DNA of 64,000 nucleotides from Myxococcales bacterium (lineage in GTDB: Bacteria > Myxococcota_A > Polyangia > Nannocystales > Nannocystaceae). Position 1 is the stretch's first letter; the number at the start of each line of letters is the position of its first letter. This document shows positions 10,624 to 18,830 of the stretch, piece after piece. The notes under the pieces were generated by a model. The model had not been told where the DNA came from and ran no database searches. It worked only from the letters and a program-made list of their open reading frames with translations. A program made the translations under genes and the position numbers. The stretch is from the NCBI GenBank assembly GCA_020633315.1, contig JACKDV010000005.1, forward strand, positions 124,001 through 188,000. The letters are read 5' to 3'.

Positions 10624-11402
10624 CCCAGCGCACCGACCAGCATCGCGATGCTGCTGGCCGCCACCGCGACCACCACCACCCAGCGCACCAGCCCCGCGCC
10701 GGCCTTGATCTGTAGGCGCGTGCCCAGCCAGCCGCCCACCAGACCGCCCACGGCGAGCGCCACGCCCTCGCGCCACGCCACCTGGCCGGCATAGGCGAAG
10801 ATCCCCAGGGAGATCGCGGTGTAGGCCAGCACCAGCGCCACCTTGATCGCGTTGGCCTCGACCGCATCGTGGCCGAGCAGCAGCACCAGGAGCGCCAGCG
10901 TGGGGAAGCCGACCCCCGCCTGCAGGAAGCCCCCGTAGATCCCCACGAGCCCCGCGAGCCCCAGCGCTCCGGGTCCCGCCGGGCGGGAGGGACCCTCCGG
11001 CTTCAGGAAGCGACTGGGTCGGAACACCAGCAGCACCGCCCAGCCGGCCAGCATCACCCCGAAGATCACCCGCAGCCAGTCGTCCGAGAGCTGGGTGGCC
11101 AGCACCGTGCCGGCCACCGCCCCCAGCATCATCGGCGGCAGCAGCCGGCGAAGCGGCCCGTAGGGACGAACGCCCCGCCGATGGAAGGTGAGGGTCGAGC
11201 CGATGCTCTGCACCAGCACCCCCACCCGGTTGGTGCCGTTGGCCACCGACGGGGGCAGGCCCAGGGCCATCAGCACGGGCAGGGTGAGCAGCGAGCCGCC
11301 GCCGGCCATCGCGTTGACGATCCCCGCGACCATGGCCGCGAGGGCGAGCACTCCCAGCCCGGCCCAGGGCGGCAGACCGGCGAGGGCGGTGTCGGCGAGC
11401 AT
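10620..11402 (-). CDS. TauE/SafE (DUF81) family membrane permease
   Basis: 260 residues, almost all hydrophobic, with about eight membrane segments in two repeats typical of TauE/SafE: GIVNAMAGGGSLLTLPVLM in the first half and GIYGGFLQAGVGFPTLALL in the second. Family members export sulfite, sulfoacetate or related organic anions; the substrate here cannot be assigned. ATG 11402 is preferred over 11492 because it starts just before the first membrane segment and lies 7 nt behind TAGCGT. Divergent from the GST gene. Confidence 0.85.
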   Translation of the reverse strand: MLADTALAGLPPWAGLGVLALAAMVAGIVNAMAGGGSLLTLPVLMALGLPPSVANGTNRVGVLVQSIGSTLTFHRRGVRPYGPLRRLLPPMMLGAVAGTVLATQLSDDWLRVIFGVMLAGWAVLLVFRPSRFLKPEGPSRPAGPGALGLAGLVGIYGGFLQAGVGFPTLALLVLLLGHDAVEANAIKVALVLAYTAISLGIFAYAGQVAWREGVALAVGGLVGGWLGTRLQIKAGAGLVRWVVVVAVAASSIAMLVGALG

Positions 11403-11409
11403 CCCCCGG

Positions 11410-11415
11410 ACGCTA
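11410..11415 (-). promoter_or_regulatory. -10-like TAGCGT, 7 nt before permease start
   Basis: TAGCGT on the minus strand with 7 nt to ATG 11402 fits a leaderless start. No clear -35 is seen. Confidence 0.3.
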
Positions 11416-11474
11416 GCAGGAGCGCCCGCCCGGGAGGAAGCGCGGAGCAGCGACCGTAACCGCGGCAAGTCGAG

Positions 11475-11480
11475 TACCGT
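11475..11480 (+). promoter_or_regulatory. -10-like TACCGT, 10 nt before GST start
   Basis: TACCGT followed by 10 nt and ATG 11491, the same hexamer as at 5620. No clear -35. Confidence 0.3.
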
Positions 11481-11490
11481 CGAGCCCGCC

Positions 11491-12108
11491 ATGACGGTGA
11501 CCCTCAGCTACTTCGACTTCCCTGGCGGCCGCGGCGAGGACTGCCGGCTCGCCCTCTTCCTCGCCGGCATCGACTTCGTCGACGACCGAGTCCAGGGACC
11601 CCAGTGGCCCGAGCGCAAGGGGGACACGCCCTTCGGCGCCATGCCCGTGCTCGAGGTGGAGGGCAAGGGCAAGCTCGGCCAGTCCAACGCGATCCTGGCC
11701 TATGTCGGCCGCGAGCACGGCATGCACCCCCGCGATCCCTGGGAGGCCGCGCGCCACGAGGCGCTGATGGCCGCGGCCGAGGACCTGCGCACCCGGATCA
11801 CCCACCTCTTCACGGTCAAGGACGCCGAGCAGAGCAAGGCCGCCCGCGAGGAGCTCGCCGCGGGCTATATGCAGCGCTGGGCCGCCGACGTCGCCAAGCA
11901 GATCGCCGGGCCCTTCGTCGGCGGCGACCAGCTCCAGGTCGTCGACCTCAAGCTCTACGTGCTGATGAAGTGGTTCGTGCGGGGCGGCGTCGACCACATC
12001 CCCACCGACGTCTTCGCCGGCCAGCCCCGGCTCGTCGCGCTCTACGAGGCGGTGGGGGCCCACCCCAAGGTGGCGGAGTGGAACGCCCGCTTCGCCGAGG
12101 GCGGCTGA
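11491..12108 (+). CDS. glutathione S-transferase family protein
   Basis: 205 residues, the normal cytosolic GST length. The thioredoxin-like N-terminal domain (TLSYFDFPGGRGEDCRLALF) has the Tyr-containing first strand of sigma/alpha-like GSTs, a cis-Pro in FGAMPVLEV and the glutathione-binding GQSNAILAYVG. The all-helical C-terminal domain follows from about residue 85 (EALMAAAEDLRTRI). Expected to conjugate glutathione to electrophiles in the cytoplasm; glutathione itself, or another thiol as the natural cofactor, is not shown here. Convergent with typA, 27 bp apart. Confidence 0.88.
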   Translation: MTVTLSYFDFPGGRGEDCRLALFLAGIDFVDDRVQGPQWPERKGDTPFGAMPVLEVEGKGKLGQSNAILAYVGREHGMHPRDPWEAARHEALMAAAEDLRTRITHLFTVKDAEQSKAAREELAAGYMQRWAADVAKQIAGPFVGGDQLQVVDLKLYVLMKWFVRGGVDHIPTDVFAGQPRLVALYEAVGAHPKVAEWNARFAEGG

Positions 12109-12135
12109 GCCCGCGCTCGCCCGGCCCGCCCTCGC

Positions 12136-14043
12136 TCAGCTCGCGGCCCCCAGCTCGGCCACCCGCTTCTCCTCGCGCTTGCGCAGGTTGTGGTCGAGCA
12201 CGCGCTTGCGCAGCCGCAGGTTCTTGGGGGTGACCTCCACCAGCTCGTCGTCCTCGATGAAGGCCAGGGCCTGCTCGAGGCTCAGCTCGCGCGCGGGGGT
12301 GAGGAACAGCTTCTCGTCGGCCCCGGCCGAGCGGATGTTGGTGAGCTTCTTGGTGTGGCAGGGGTTGACGATGATGTCGGTGTCGCGGCTGTGCGCGCCG
12401 ATGATCATGCCCGGGTACACCTGCACCTGCGGCCCCACGAACAGCACGCCGCGCTCCTGCAGGCGGTGCAGCGAGTAGGTGATGGTCTCGCCCCGCTCGA
12501 GCACGATGATCACCCCGTGGCTGCGCTGCTTGAGCGGCCCCAGGTAGCGGCCGTAGCCGTCGAAGATCGACGAGAGCACGCCCGTGCCGCGGGTCTGGGT
12601 GAGGAACTCCGAGCGGTAGCCGATGAGGCTGCGGGTGGGCACGCGGAACTCCATGCGGGTGCGGCCGGGGCCGTCCTCCTCCATGGCCAGCATCTCGCCG
12701 TGCTTGCCCAGGCGCTCGATGATCGTGCCCGCGTACTCGCTGTCGCACTGCGCCACCACCCGCTCGTAGGGCTCGGTGATGCCGTGCTCGTGGCGGTGCA
12801 GGATCACGCGGGGCTTGGACACGCACAGCTCGTAGCCCTCGCGGCGCATGGTCTCGATCAGCACCGACAGGTGCAGCTCGCCGCGCCCGCGCACCTCGAA
12901 CTCCTCGGGCGACTCGGTGTCCTCCACCTGCAGGGCCACGTTGGACTTGATCTCCCGCATCAGCCGCTCGCGGATCTTGCGGGAGGTGACGAACTGCCCC
13001 TCCTGCCCCGCGAAGGGACCGTCGTTGACCCGGAAGCGCATGGTGAGGGTGGGCGGATCGACGGTGAGGGCCGGGAACACGGTGCGCTGCTCGGGATCCT
13101 CGGAGGTGAGGGTGTCGCCCACCTGCAGGGTGCCCATGCCCGCCACCGCCACGATGTCGCCGGCCTCGGCCGCGTCGAGCTCGAAGCGGCGCAGGCCCTG
13201 GAAGCCGAGGATCTTGCTCACGCGGAACACCTCGGCGCAGGTGGCCGCCACCTCGCCGCTGGACTCCTCGCTCGCCACCGCCCCGCCGGCCTCGGCCTCG
13301 CGGGGCTCGGGGCGCATCAGCGCCAGGCGGCGCCCCACCTCGATGCGCCCGGCCCGGATCCGCCCGATGGCCAGGTAGCCGAGGTAGGGGTCGTGCATCA
13401 GGGTGGAGATCCACATCGCGGGCGGCCCGTCGAGGTCGACCGAGGGCGCCGGCGCATGCTCGACGATCATGTCGAGCACCACCGCCATGTCGAGGCGATC
13501 GCCCTCGGGATCGTTCATCGCGTAGCGCTCGACCGCGCTGGTGTAGACCACGGGGAAGTCGAGCTGCTCCTCGCTCGCGTCGAGCGCGGCCAGCAGGTCG
13601 AAGGTGGCGTCGACGGCCCGGTGGGGCTCGGCCGCGGCGCGGTCGATCTTGTTGACCACCAGCAGCACCCGCAGGCCGCGGGCCACGGCCTTCTCGGTCA
13701 CGAAGCGGGTCTGGGGCATCGGCCCCTCCACCGCGTCCACGATGAGCAGCACCGCGTCGACCATGTTGAGCACCCGCTCCACCTCGCCGCCGAAGTCGGC
13801 GTGCCCGGGGGTGTCCACGAGGTTGATCCGCACGTCGCCGTGTACCAGCGCGGTGGGCTTGGAGGTGATGGTGATCCCTCGCTCGCGCTCGAGGTCGCCG
13901 GAGTCGAGGGCCTGGGCGGTGTCACCCTCGCCTCGCTCGAAGGCACCGGCGATCGAGAGCAGCGAGTCGACCAGCGTCGTCTTGCCGTGATCGACGTGCG
14001 CGATGATCGCCACGTTGCGGACCTGGGACCGGGTCGAGGCCAT
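12136..14043 (-). CDS. typA: ribosome-associated translational GTPase TypA/BipA
   Basis: 635 residues. G1 AHVDHGKTTLVDSLL at the N-terminus, switch region RGITITSK, G3 DTPGHADF, G4 NKID, then beta-barrel domain II, EF-G-like domains III and V (VRGRGELHLSVLIETMRREG) and the TypA-specific C-terminal domain (SAGADEKLFLTPARELSLEQ). TypA binds the 70S ribosome at the EF-G site and aids large-subunit assembly and stress or cold growth. ATG 14043 is the only start that keeps the G1 motif near the N-terminus. Divergent from the amidase, 89 bp apart. Confidence 0.96.
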   Translation of the reverse strand: MASTRSQVRNVAIIAHVDHGKTTLVDSLLSIAGAFERGEGDTAQALDSGDLERERGITITSKPTALVHGDVRINLVDTPGHADFGGEVERVLNMVDAVLLIVDAVEGPMPQTRFVTEKAVARGLRVLLVVNKIDRAAAEPHRAVDATFDLLAALDASEEQLDFPVVYTSAVERYAMNDPEGDRLDMAVVLDMIVEHAPAPSVDLDGPPAMWISTLMHDPYLGYLAIGRIRAGRIEVGRRLALMRPEPREAEAGGAVASEESSGEVAATCAEVFRVSKILGFQGLRRFELDAAEAGDIVAVAGMGTLQVGDTLTSEDPEQRTVFPALTVDPPTLTMRFRVNDGPFAGQEGQFVTSRKIRERLMREIKSNVALQVEDTESPEEFEVRGRGELHLSVLIETMRREGYELCVSKPRVILHRHEHGITEPYERVVAQCDSEYAGTIIERLGKHGEMLAMEEDGPGRTRMEFRVPTRSLIGYRSEFLTQTRGTGVLSSIFDGYGRYLGPLKQRSHGVIIVLERGETITYSLHRLQERGVLFVGPQVQVYPGMIIGAHSRDTDIIVNPCHTKKLTNIRSAGADEKLFLTPARELSLEQALAFIEDDELVEVTPKNLRLRKRVLDHNLRKREEKRVAELGAAS

Positions 14044-14132
14044 GGGCCGGGACTTTGGCTCGCCCTCGGCACCCTGGCAAGGCGGCCTGCGGGGCCGCGC
14101 GCTCGGGGCCAGGCGTGATACAAGGCACTCGG

Positions 14133-15620
14133 GTGGACGCCCGCGAGTATCTCCAGCACGACGCCACGGCCCTCGCCGAGCTCGTACGTGAGGGTGAGGT
14201 CACGCCGGCCGAGCTCCTCGAGCGGGCGATCGCCCAGATCGAGACCCACAACCCCCGCATCAACGCGGTGGTGTGTCGCATGTTCGACACAGCCCGCGCT
14301 GCGGTCGCCCAGGGGCTCCCCGATGGCCCCTTCCGCGGGGTGCCGTTCCTGCTCAAGGACCTCGTCGCCGACCATGCGGGCGTGCCCACGACCGCGGGCA
14401 GCCGCTTCTTCGCGCGCTTCGTCCCCGAGTCCGACAGCGAGCTGGTGCGGCGCTACAAGGCGGCGGGCCTGGTGATCGTGGGCAAGACCAACACCCCCGA
14501 GATGGGGCTGATGGGGGTGACCGAGCCCGAGCTGCACGGGCCCACCCGCAACCCCTACCACGTGGATCACACCCCGGGGGGCAGCAGCGGGGGCTCGGCC
14601 GCCGCGGTGGCGGCACGGCTGGTCCCCGCCGCGCACGGAGGAGACGGAGGCGGCTCGATCCGCATCCCGGCTGCCGCCTGCGGCCTGGTGGGGCTCAAGC
14701 CCACCCGCGGACGCGTGCCGATGGGCCCCGATGCGTGCGAGCGCTGGTCGGGCTACGTCGCGCAGCACGTGATCACCCGCAGCGTGCGGGACAGCGCCGG
14801 GCTGCTCGATGCGACGGCCGGGCCGGAGATCGGCTCGGCCTACCACGCCCCGCCGATCGAGCGCCCCTTCGCCGAGGAGGTGGGCCGCGATCCCGGGCGG
14901 CTGCGGATCGCCTTCACCACCGAGGCGCTGCTGCTCGGCGAGCTGCACCCCGAGTGCCGGGAGGCGGTGGAGCGCACCGCCTCGACGCTGTCGGAGCTGG
15001 GGCACGACGTGGAGCCCGCCCGCCCGCGCTTCGACGCGGAGGCCATGGCCGAGGCCTACCTCAGCACCGTGGCCGCCAACGTGTGCGCCGAGCTGATGCA
15101 CGCCGAGCATCGGCTCGGGCGTCGCCCCCAGGCCGACGAGCTCGAGCTGGCCACCTGGGTCATGCGAGAGATCGGCCGTACCCTCGGCGCGGGGCGGCTG
15201 GTGGAGCTGCAGCAGCTCCAGGCCGAGACCGCGTGGGCCATGGCGCGCTTCCACCAGCGCTACGACCTGCTGCTCACCGCCACCTTCGCCCGGCCCCCCG
15301 CGCGCGTGGGCGAGCTGCTGCCGGGCACGCTCGAGCGCGTGGGCCTGCGGGTGCTGCGACGCCTGCCCCTGCGGCCGCTGCTGCGCCAGGCCTTCTCCGC
15401 GGCCCGCAAGCAGCTCGCCGCCTATCCCAACACCCAGATCTTCAACATCACGGGGCAGCCGGCGATCTCGGTGCCCACTCATCTGAGCGCCGACGGGCTC
15501 CCGGTGGGGGTGCAGCTGGTCGCCCGCTTCGGCGACGAGGCTACGCTGCTGCGCGTGGCCAGCCAGCTCGAGACCGAGCTCGGCTGGACCGAGCGCCGCC
15601 CCTCGTTCCTCGAGTCGTAG
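14133..15620 (+). CDS. amidase-signature family hydrolase
   Basis: 495 residues. The Ser-cisSer-Lys triad is complete: Lys75 in FLLKDL, cis-Ser about 152 in GGSSGGSAAAVA and nucleophile Ser175 in GDGGGSIRIPAAACGLVGLK. C-terminal GQPAISVPTHLSADGLPVGVQ is also typical. Members hydrolyse amides in diverse metabolites; GatA is unlikely because no GatB or GatC is nearby and the C-terminus is of the general amidase type. GTG 14133 is chosen because AAGG lies 7 nt upstream. The next gene begins 5 nt after its stop, so the two are probably cotranscribed. Confidence 0.9.
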   Translation: MDAREYLQHDATALAELVREGEVTPAELLERAIAQIETHNPRINAVVCRMFDTARAAVAQGLPDGPFRGVPFLLKDLVADHAGVPTTAGSRFFARFVPESDSELVRRYKAAGLVIVGKTNTPEMGLMGVTEPELHGPTRNPYHVDHTPGGSSGGSAAAVAARLVPAAHGGDGGGSIRIPAAACGLVGLKPTRGRVPMGPDACERWSGYVAQHVITRSVRDSAGLLDATAGPEIGSAYHAPPIERPFAEEVGRDPGRLRIAFTTEALLLGELHPECREAVERTASTLSELGHDVEPARPRFDAEAMAEAYLSTVAANVCAELMHAEHRLGRRPQADELELATWVMREIGRTLGAGRLVELQQLQAETAWAMARFHQRYDLLLTATFARPPARVGELLPGTLERVGLRVLRRLPLRPLLRQAFSAARKQLAAYPNTQIFNITGQPAISVPTHLSADGLPVGVQLVARFGDEATLLRVASQLETELGWTERRPSFLES

Positions 15621-15624
15621 GTCG

Positions 15625-16386
15625 ATGATCGATCGAAGGCAGCCGCGCGCCCTCCTTCGCCTGGTCCTCGAGCGGGTCGCCGGCCCCGGCGTGGTGCTGG
15701 CGCTGGCCGCCGGCTGCTCGTTCGTCCTCGACCCCGAGCGCCTCGACGACGTGCCCCGCTGCCGCTACGACGACGACTGCCCGCCCGCCGACGACCCCCG
15801 CTACACGCTGGTGTGCACGGTCTCCGAGGACTTCGAGGACCAGGAGCTCGACTTCCCCCGCATCTGCTCCCCGCGGCCTGCGGTGTCGTGCAACCCCCGC
15901 GAGTATCCCTTCGACAGCCCCTTCGCCACCCGCTACCGCGAGGCGACCGCCCTCGACGAGCGCTACGCCGATCCGTGCAGCAGCACCCCCGGCGTGCAGG
16001 GCTGTGGTCCCGGCGACCAGGGCTGCGCCCCCGGGCTGAGCCCCCACGAGATCTCGCATCGCTGCGACGACCTCGACCCCGACACGCCGCCCGCGGTCGC
16101 GACCGATCCCCTGGTCACCGGGCAGGACGTGCTCGATCAGCTCTGTCGCTCGGTCTACTGCCACATCGCCTTCGCCTGCGAGACCGAGGACTTTCGCTGC
16201 GTCCCCTGCGAGCTGGGAGCCCCGCTGGGCCGGGGGGGCTGCGGCGACCTCTACTTCGCCGGGGTGCGCTCCACCGTGTACCAGAGCGCCGATGCGCTGA
16301 TCGACGAGTGCGGCGGGCCCGAGATGGATCCCGAGGACGCCTACCTGGGACCGGTCGGCGGCGACGACATCGACATCCACGAGTGA
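15625..16386 (+). CDS. Cys-rich lipoprotein of unknown function
   Basis: 253 residues. A signal peptide with an Arg-rich start and a hydrophobic core (GVVLALAAGC) puts the lipid-modified Cys at 31. The mature part has about 20 Cys in CRYDDDC-, GCGPGDQGC- and CVPCELG-like pairs, suggesting a disulfide-stabilised exterior domain. No known family recognised. It begins 5 nt after the amidase stop, an operon-like arrangement, but no functional link is evident. Confidence 0.75.
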   Translation: MIDRRQPRALLRLVLERVAGPGVVLALAAGCSFVLDPERLDDVPRCRYDDDCPPADDPRYTLVCTVSEDFEDQELDFPRICSPRPAVSCNPREYPFDSPFATRYREATALDERYADPCSSTPGVQGCGPGDQGCAPGLSPHEISHRCDDLDPDTPPAVATDPLVTGQDVLDQLCRSVYCHIAFACETEDFRCVPCELGAPLGRGGCGDLYFAGVRSTVYQSADALIDECGGPEMDPEDAYLGPVGGDDIDIHE

Positions 16387-16393
16387 GCGCGGG

Positions 16394-16612
16394 CTACGGG
16401 CCCGCGCCGTCGGGCTCGGCCGCGGGAGACCAGCGGGCCACCAGCTCGGCCGCCACGGCCAGCGCATGGGGATCGAGGCCCTCGAGGTAGGCACGCAAGG
16501 AGGCGAGCTCGGGATCGGCGAGCAGCTCGGCGCGCAGGGTCTCGGGCGCGGTGCCGTGCCGCAGGCCCTCGAGCAGCCGCCGCTGGTAGCGACGCAGGGT
16601 GGCCTCATCCAT
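16394..16612 (-). CDS. 72-residue protein translationally coupled to the MNIO oxidase
   Basis: MDEATLRRYQRRLLEGLRHG begins a short, mostly helical, Leu/Ala/Arg-rich protein with no Cys and no signal peptide. A strong AGGAGG (16622-16627) lies 9 nt before ATG 16612, inside the 3' end of the oxidase gene. The two reading frames overlap by 8 bp, so they are almost certainly translated together. MNIO enzymes usually work with a small partner that presents the substrate peptide, and this protein is the obvious candidate, but it matches no partner family I can name. Confidence 0.7.
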   Translation of the reverse strand: MDEATLRRYQRRLLEGLRHGTAPETLRAELLADPELASLRAYLEGLDPHALAVAAELVARWSPAAEPDGAGP

Positions 16613-17492
16613 CGGCCCGACCCTCCTGCACGGCCGAGCGCACACGCATGAAGTCGTCCCGGAAGCGGGCTTCGGCGTCGGGGCGGGCGAGGGTGGAGCC
16701 CAGGCGCTCGAGCACGACCACCTCCAGCGCGGGGCAGCGCGGCAGCACCCGCGCGAGCAGGGCGTGCACCGCATCGGGCACGTCGTCGTCGTGGGTGTCC
16801 CGGCGGAAGCGACGGGCTCGTCCCCGGGCGATCGGGCTCGACCACGAGCCGCCGGAGAGGTGGATGCTCCGCACGCGATGCAGGGGATACGACGCCAGCA
16901 GCTCCGCCTCGTCGACCGAGTAGTTGGCGAGCTGGCAGTAGAGGTTGTGCAGGTCGAGCAGCAGGTAGCCGTCCACCGCCTCGAGCACCGCGGCGAGCAG
17001 CGGCCCCTGGGCTCGCAGGTCGGGCTCGCCCAGGGCCAGGGCCAGGTTCTCGAGCCCCACCGGGGTGCCGGTGGCCTGGGCCAGGCGACGCAGCGCGGTG
17101 ATCCCCAGCTCGATCGTGGCGGGACCGGGCGGCACCGGCAGCGGGGCGCCGCCGTCGAGCTCGCCCGCCACCATGAAGCCGAAGTGCTCCGAGACCGCCA
17201 CGTAGGATCGGCGCCGGCACGCCTCGGCCACCCGCGCCAGCCACTGCGCCTGGTGGGGAGCCTCCACGGAGAACGGGGACATCGTGACCCCGTGTCCCCA
17301 CAGCCGGCCCGCCTCGGCGTAGTGATCGAGCAGCGCCTCGGCCCAGTCGGGGAGCGGGTAGCGGCCCCAGCCGATCTCGAAGCTGTGCTCGAGCACGTCG
17401 ACGAGCCCTTCCTCCAGCAGCGGCAGCGCGGCCCGGCGGAAGGGCTCCTCGATCATCATCGACAGGCCGACGTGGACCATGGCTGCGAGCAT
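16605..17492 (-). CDS. DUF692 / multinuclear iron-dependent oxidase (MNIO) family protein
   Basis: 295 residues in a TIM-barrel pattern. DUF692 hallmarks in order: LEHSFEIGWGR, VAVSEHFGFM, PVGLENLALAL, LLLDLHNLYCQLANY, RSIHLSGGSW and DTHDDDVPDAVHALL. The His, Glu, Asp and Asn residues in these motifs are the usual iron ligands. Characterised members (MbnB, TglH, ChrH, bufferin-type) oxidise Cys or C-terminal residues of small peptides. Here it follows a lipoprotein with a Cys-rich C-terminal tail (gap 29 bp) and precedes a 72-residue protein, so it is likely part of a peptide or protein modification operon. ATG 17492 or 17480 are both possible starts. Confidence 0.85.
   Translation of the reverse strand: MLAAMVHVGLSMMIEEPFRRAALPLLEEGLVDVLEHSFEIGWGRYPLPDWAEALLDHYAEAGRLWGHGVTMSPFSVEAPHQAQWLARVAEACRRRSYVAVSEHFGFMVAGELDGGAPLPVPPGPATIELGITALRRLAQATGTPVGLENLALALGEPDLRAQGPLLAAVLEAVDGYLLLDLHNLYCQLANYSVDEAELLASYPLHRVRSIHLSGGSWSSPIARGRARRFRRDTHDDDVPDAVHALLARVLPRCPALEVVVLERLGSTLARPDAEARFRDDFMRVRSAVQEGRADG
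16622..16627 (-). promoter_or_regulatory. strong Shine-Dalgarno AGGAGG for the 72-residue gene
   Basis: AGGAGG on the minus strand, 9 nt before ATG 16612, within the end of the oxidase coding region. It supports the small gene as real. Confidence 0.6.
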
Positions 17493-17521
17493 GCCACGAC
17501 GGTCCCGATGACTCGCGGGCC

Positions 17522-18040
17522 TCAACCGCGACCGCAGGCGGGGCACTGCCAGCCGGACGACTTGGTGGTCACCGGGCCGAGCCCGGGATCGCAGGGCTCG
17601 TCGATCGTGGCGTGCAGCTCGGCGCGCGGACGCGGCCGCGGCCGCGCCCGCACCTTGGGTCGCACCAGCGAGGGCGGCGCGGAGGCGAGGGTCCCGGTGC
17701 CGTCATCGTAGGGCACGAACGCCTCGGGCTCCTCGACGGGACCCGGGGTGGCGAAGCGCTCCCCTTCGAGCTCTCGCGACGGAGCGATCGGCACGGGCCG
17801 AGCCTCGGCCTCGCTACGAGCCTCTTGCACCACCTCGCCCACCGTGCGGGTGAGCAGCAGGGGCTCGGGCGCCGCCTCGCGGAGCTCGGCCTCGGCGACC
17901 TCCAGGCTCACCGCCTGGGCCACCGGCTCGCCGAGCACCTCGACCTCGGCCTCGTCGACGAGCTCGCAGCCCGCCAGGAGCACGGCACCCACGCCCACAC
18001 CAACCCGAACCCGACCCAGGAGCTTGGAGGGAAGTCGCAT
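17522..18040 (-). CDS. lipoprotein with C-terminal CxxC tail, possible MNIO substrate
   Basis: 172 residues. The signal peptide (MRLPSKLLGRVRVGVGVG...LLAGC) has lipobox Cys25. The middle is low-complexity, rich in Glu, Ala and Val, then Arg/Pro (RPKVRARPRPRPR). The only other cysteines lie at the very end: Cys150 (EPCDPGLG), Cys166 and Cys169 in WQCPACGRG, three residues before the stop. The gene is 29 bp upstream of the DUF692 oxidase in the same orientation. Exported precursors with clustered Cys are known MNIO substrates, so this tail is a candidate modification site; a plain lipoprotein with a metal-binding tail is the alternative. Confidence 0.75.
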   Translation of the reverse strand: MRLPSKLLGRVRVGVGVGAVLLAGCELVDEAEVEVLGEPVAQAVSLEVAEAELREAAPEPLLLTRTVGEVVQEARSEAEARPVPIAPSRELEGERFATPGPVEEPEAFVPYDDGTGTLASAPPSLVRPKVRARPRPRPRAELHATIDEPCDPGLGPVTTKSSGWQCPACGRG

Positions 18041-18073
18041 CGGGGGCCGAAACGGCCGAGCACGGGGGCCGAT

Positions 18074-18436
18074 CTAGACGAGCTCGCCCGGGCTCTCGGG
18101 CGGGCCGAAGGGCAGGCGCGGAACGCCGTCCGGTCCCAGCGGCGCCGCTTGTGCGCGCACCACGGCCTCCCTCGGCAGATCGGCGTGCAGGTGCGGGAAG
18201 CGATCGCCACCGCGCGAGACCTCCCAACGCAGCGCGCCCTGGGGCAGTCGCTCGGGATCGACCTCGAGCAGCATCAGCTCGTCCCGCCCCAAGAAGTGCT
18301 TGGCCACCGTGCCCCGCAATTGGTGAGGCGCCGACAGGTGGATGAAGGCGTCGCGACGATCGTCGGCCGACCACGGCAGCCGACCGTCGCGCTGGCACGC
18401 GAGCCAGTCCTCGACGGAGCAGATCTTGTAGATCAT
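18074..18436 (-). CDS. DUF952 family protein
   Basis: 120 residues matching the compact DUF952 fold: start MIYKICSVEDWLACQRDG, then DAFIHLSAPHQLRGTVAKHF, LMLLEVDPERL, LRWEVSRGG and the His-containing DRFPHLHADLP. The fold is related to ADP-ribosyl-transferring or glutathione-metabolism domains in some annotations, but no function is established. It begins 3 bp after the PpiC stop and ends 33 bp before the lipoprotein start, in one tight minus-strand operon. Confidence 0.85.
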   Translation of the reverse strand: MIYKICSVEDWLACQRDGRLPWSADDRRDAFIHLSAPHQLRGTVAKHFLGRDELMLLEVDPERLPQGALRWEVSRGGDRFPHLHADLPREAVVRAQAAPLGPDGVPRLPFGPPESPGELV

Positions 18437-18439
18437 GCG

Positions 18440-18760
18440 TCAGCCGGTGCGCTGGATGATGTGGTAGCCGAAGGGCGTCTCGACCACGCCGCTGGTCTGC
18501 CCCACCTCGAGGCCGAAGGCCGCGTCCTCGAAGGGCCCCACCATCTGACCGCGACCGAAGCTGCCGAGGTCGCCCCCCTTGGCCGAGGACGGACAGTCGG
18601 AGTGCTCGCGCGCCAGCGAGGCGAAGTCGCCACCCCCTGCGAGCTGGCCGGCGAGCTGCTGGATCTGCTGCTGCGCCTGCTCCTTGGAGCGGGAGGCCGA
18701 CGAGCGCATCGAGCCCTTGTACATCAGCAGGATGTGAGAAGCGCGGACGGAATTGGGCAT
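18440..18760 (-). CDS. parvulin-type peptidyl-prolyl isomerase
   Basis: 106 residues, a single PpiC/rotamase domain with no signal peptide. Parvulin signatures: VRASHILLMYKG, FASLAREHSDCPSSAKGGDL, GSFGRGQMVGPFEDAAF and TPFGYHIIQRTG. It should catalyse cis-trans isomerisation of Xaa-Pro bonds in the cytoplasm. ATG 18760 begins right before the first strand, with TATGCT 9 nt upstream on the minus strand. It is the first gene of the operon that continues through DUF952, the lipoprotein, the DUF692 oxidase and the 72-residue gene. Confidence 0.92.
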   Translation of the reverse strand: MPNSVRASHILLMYKGSMRSSASRSKEQAQQQIQQLAGQLAGGGDFASLAREHSDCPSSAKGGDLGSFGRGQMVGPFEDAAFGLEVGQTSGVVETPFGYHIIQRTG

Positions 18761-18830
18761 GTCGGGCGCAGCATAGCGCGAAGGCCGAGCCGTGATCCGC
18801 GACGCACCCGAATCGTGATAAGCCGCCGTC

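Noticed and set aside
12109..12135. Terminator between the GST and typA genes
   Set aside because: Only 27 bp and no convincing inverted repeat seen.
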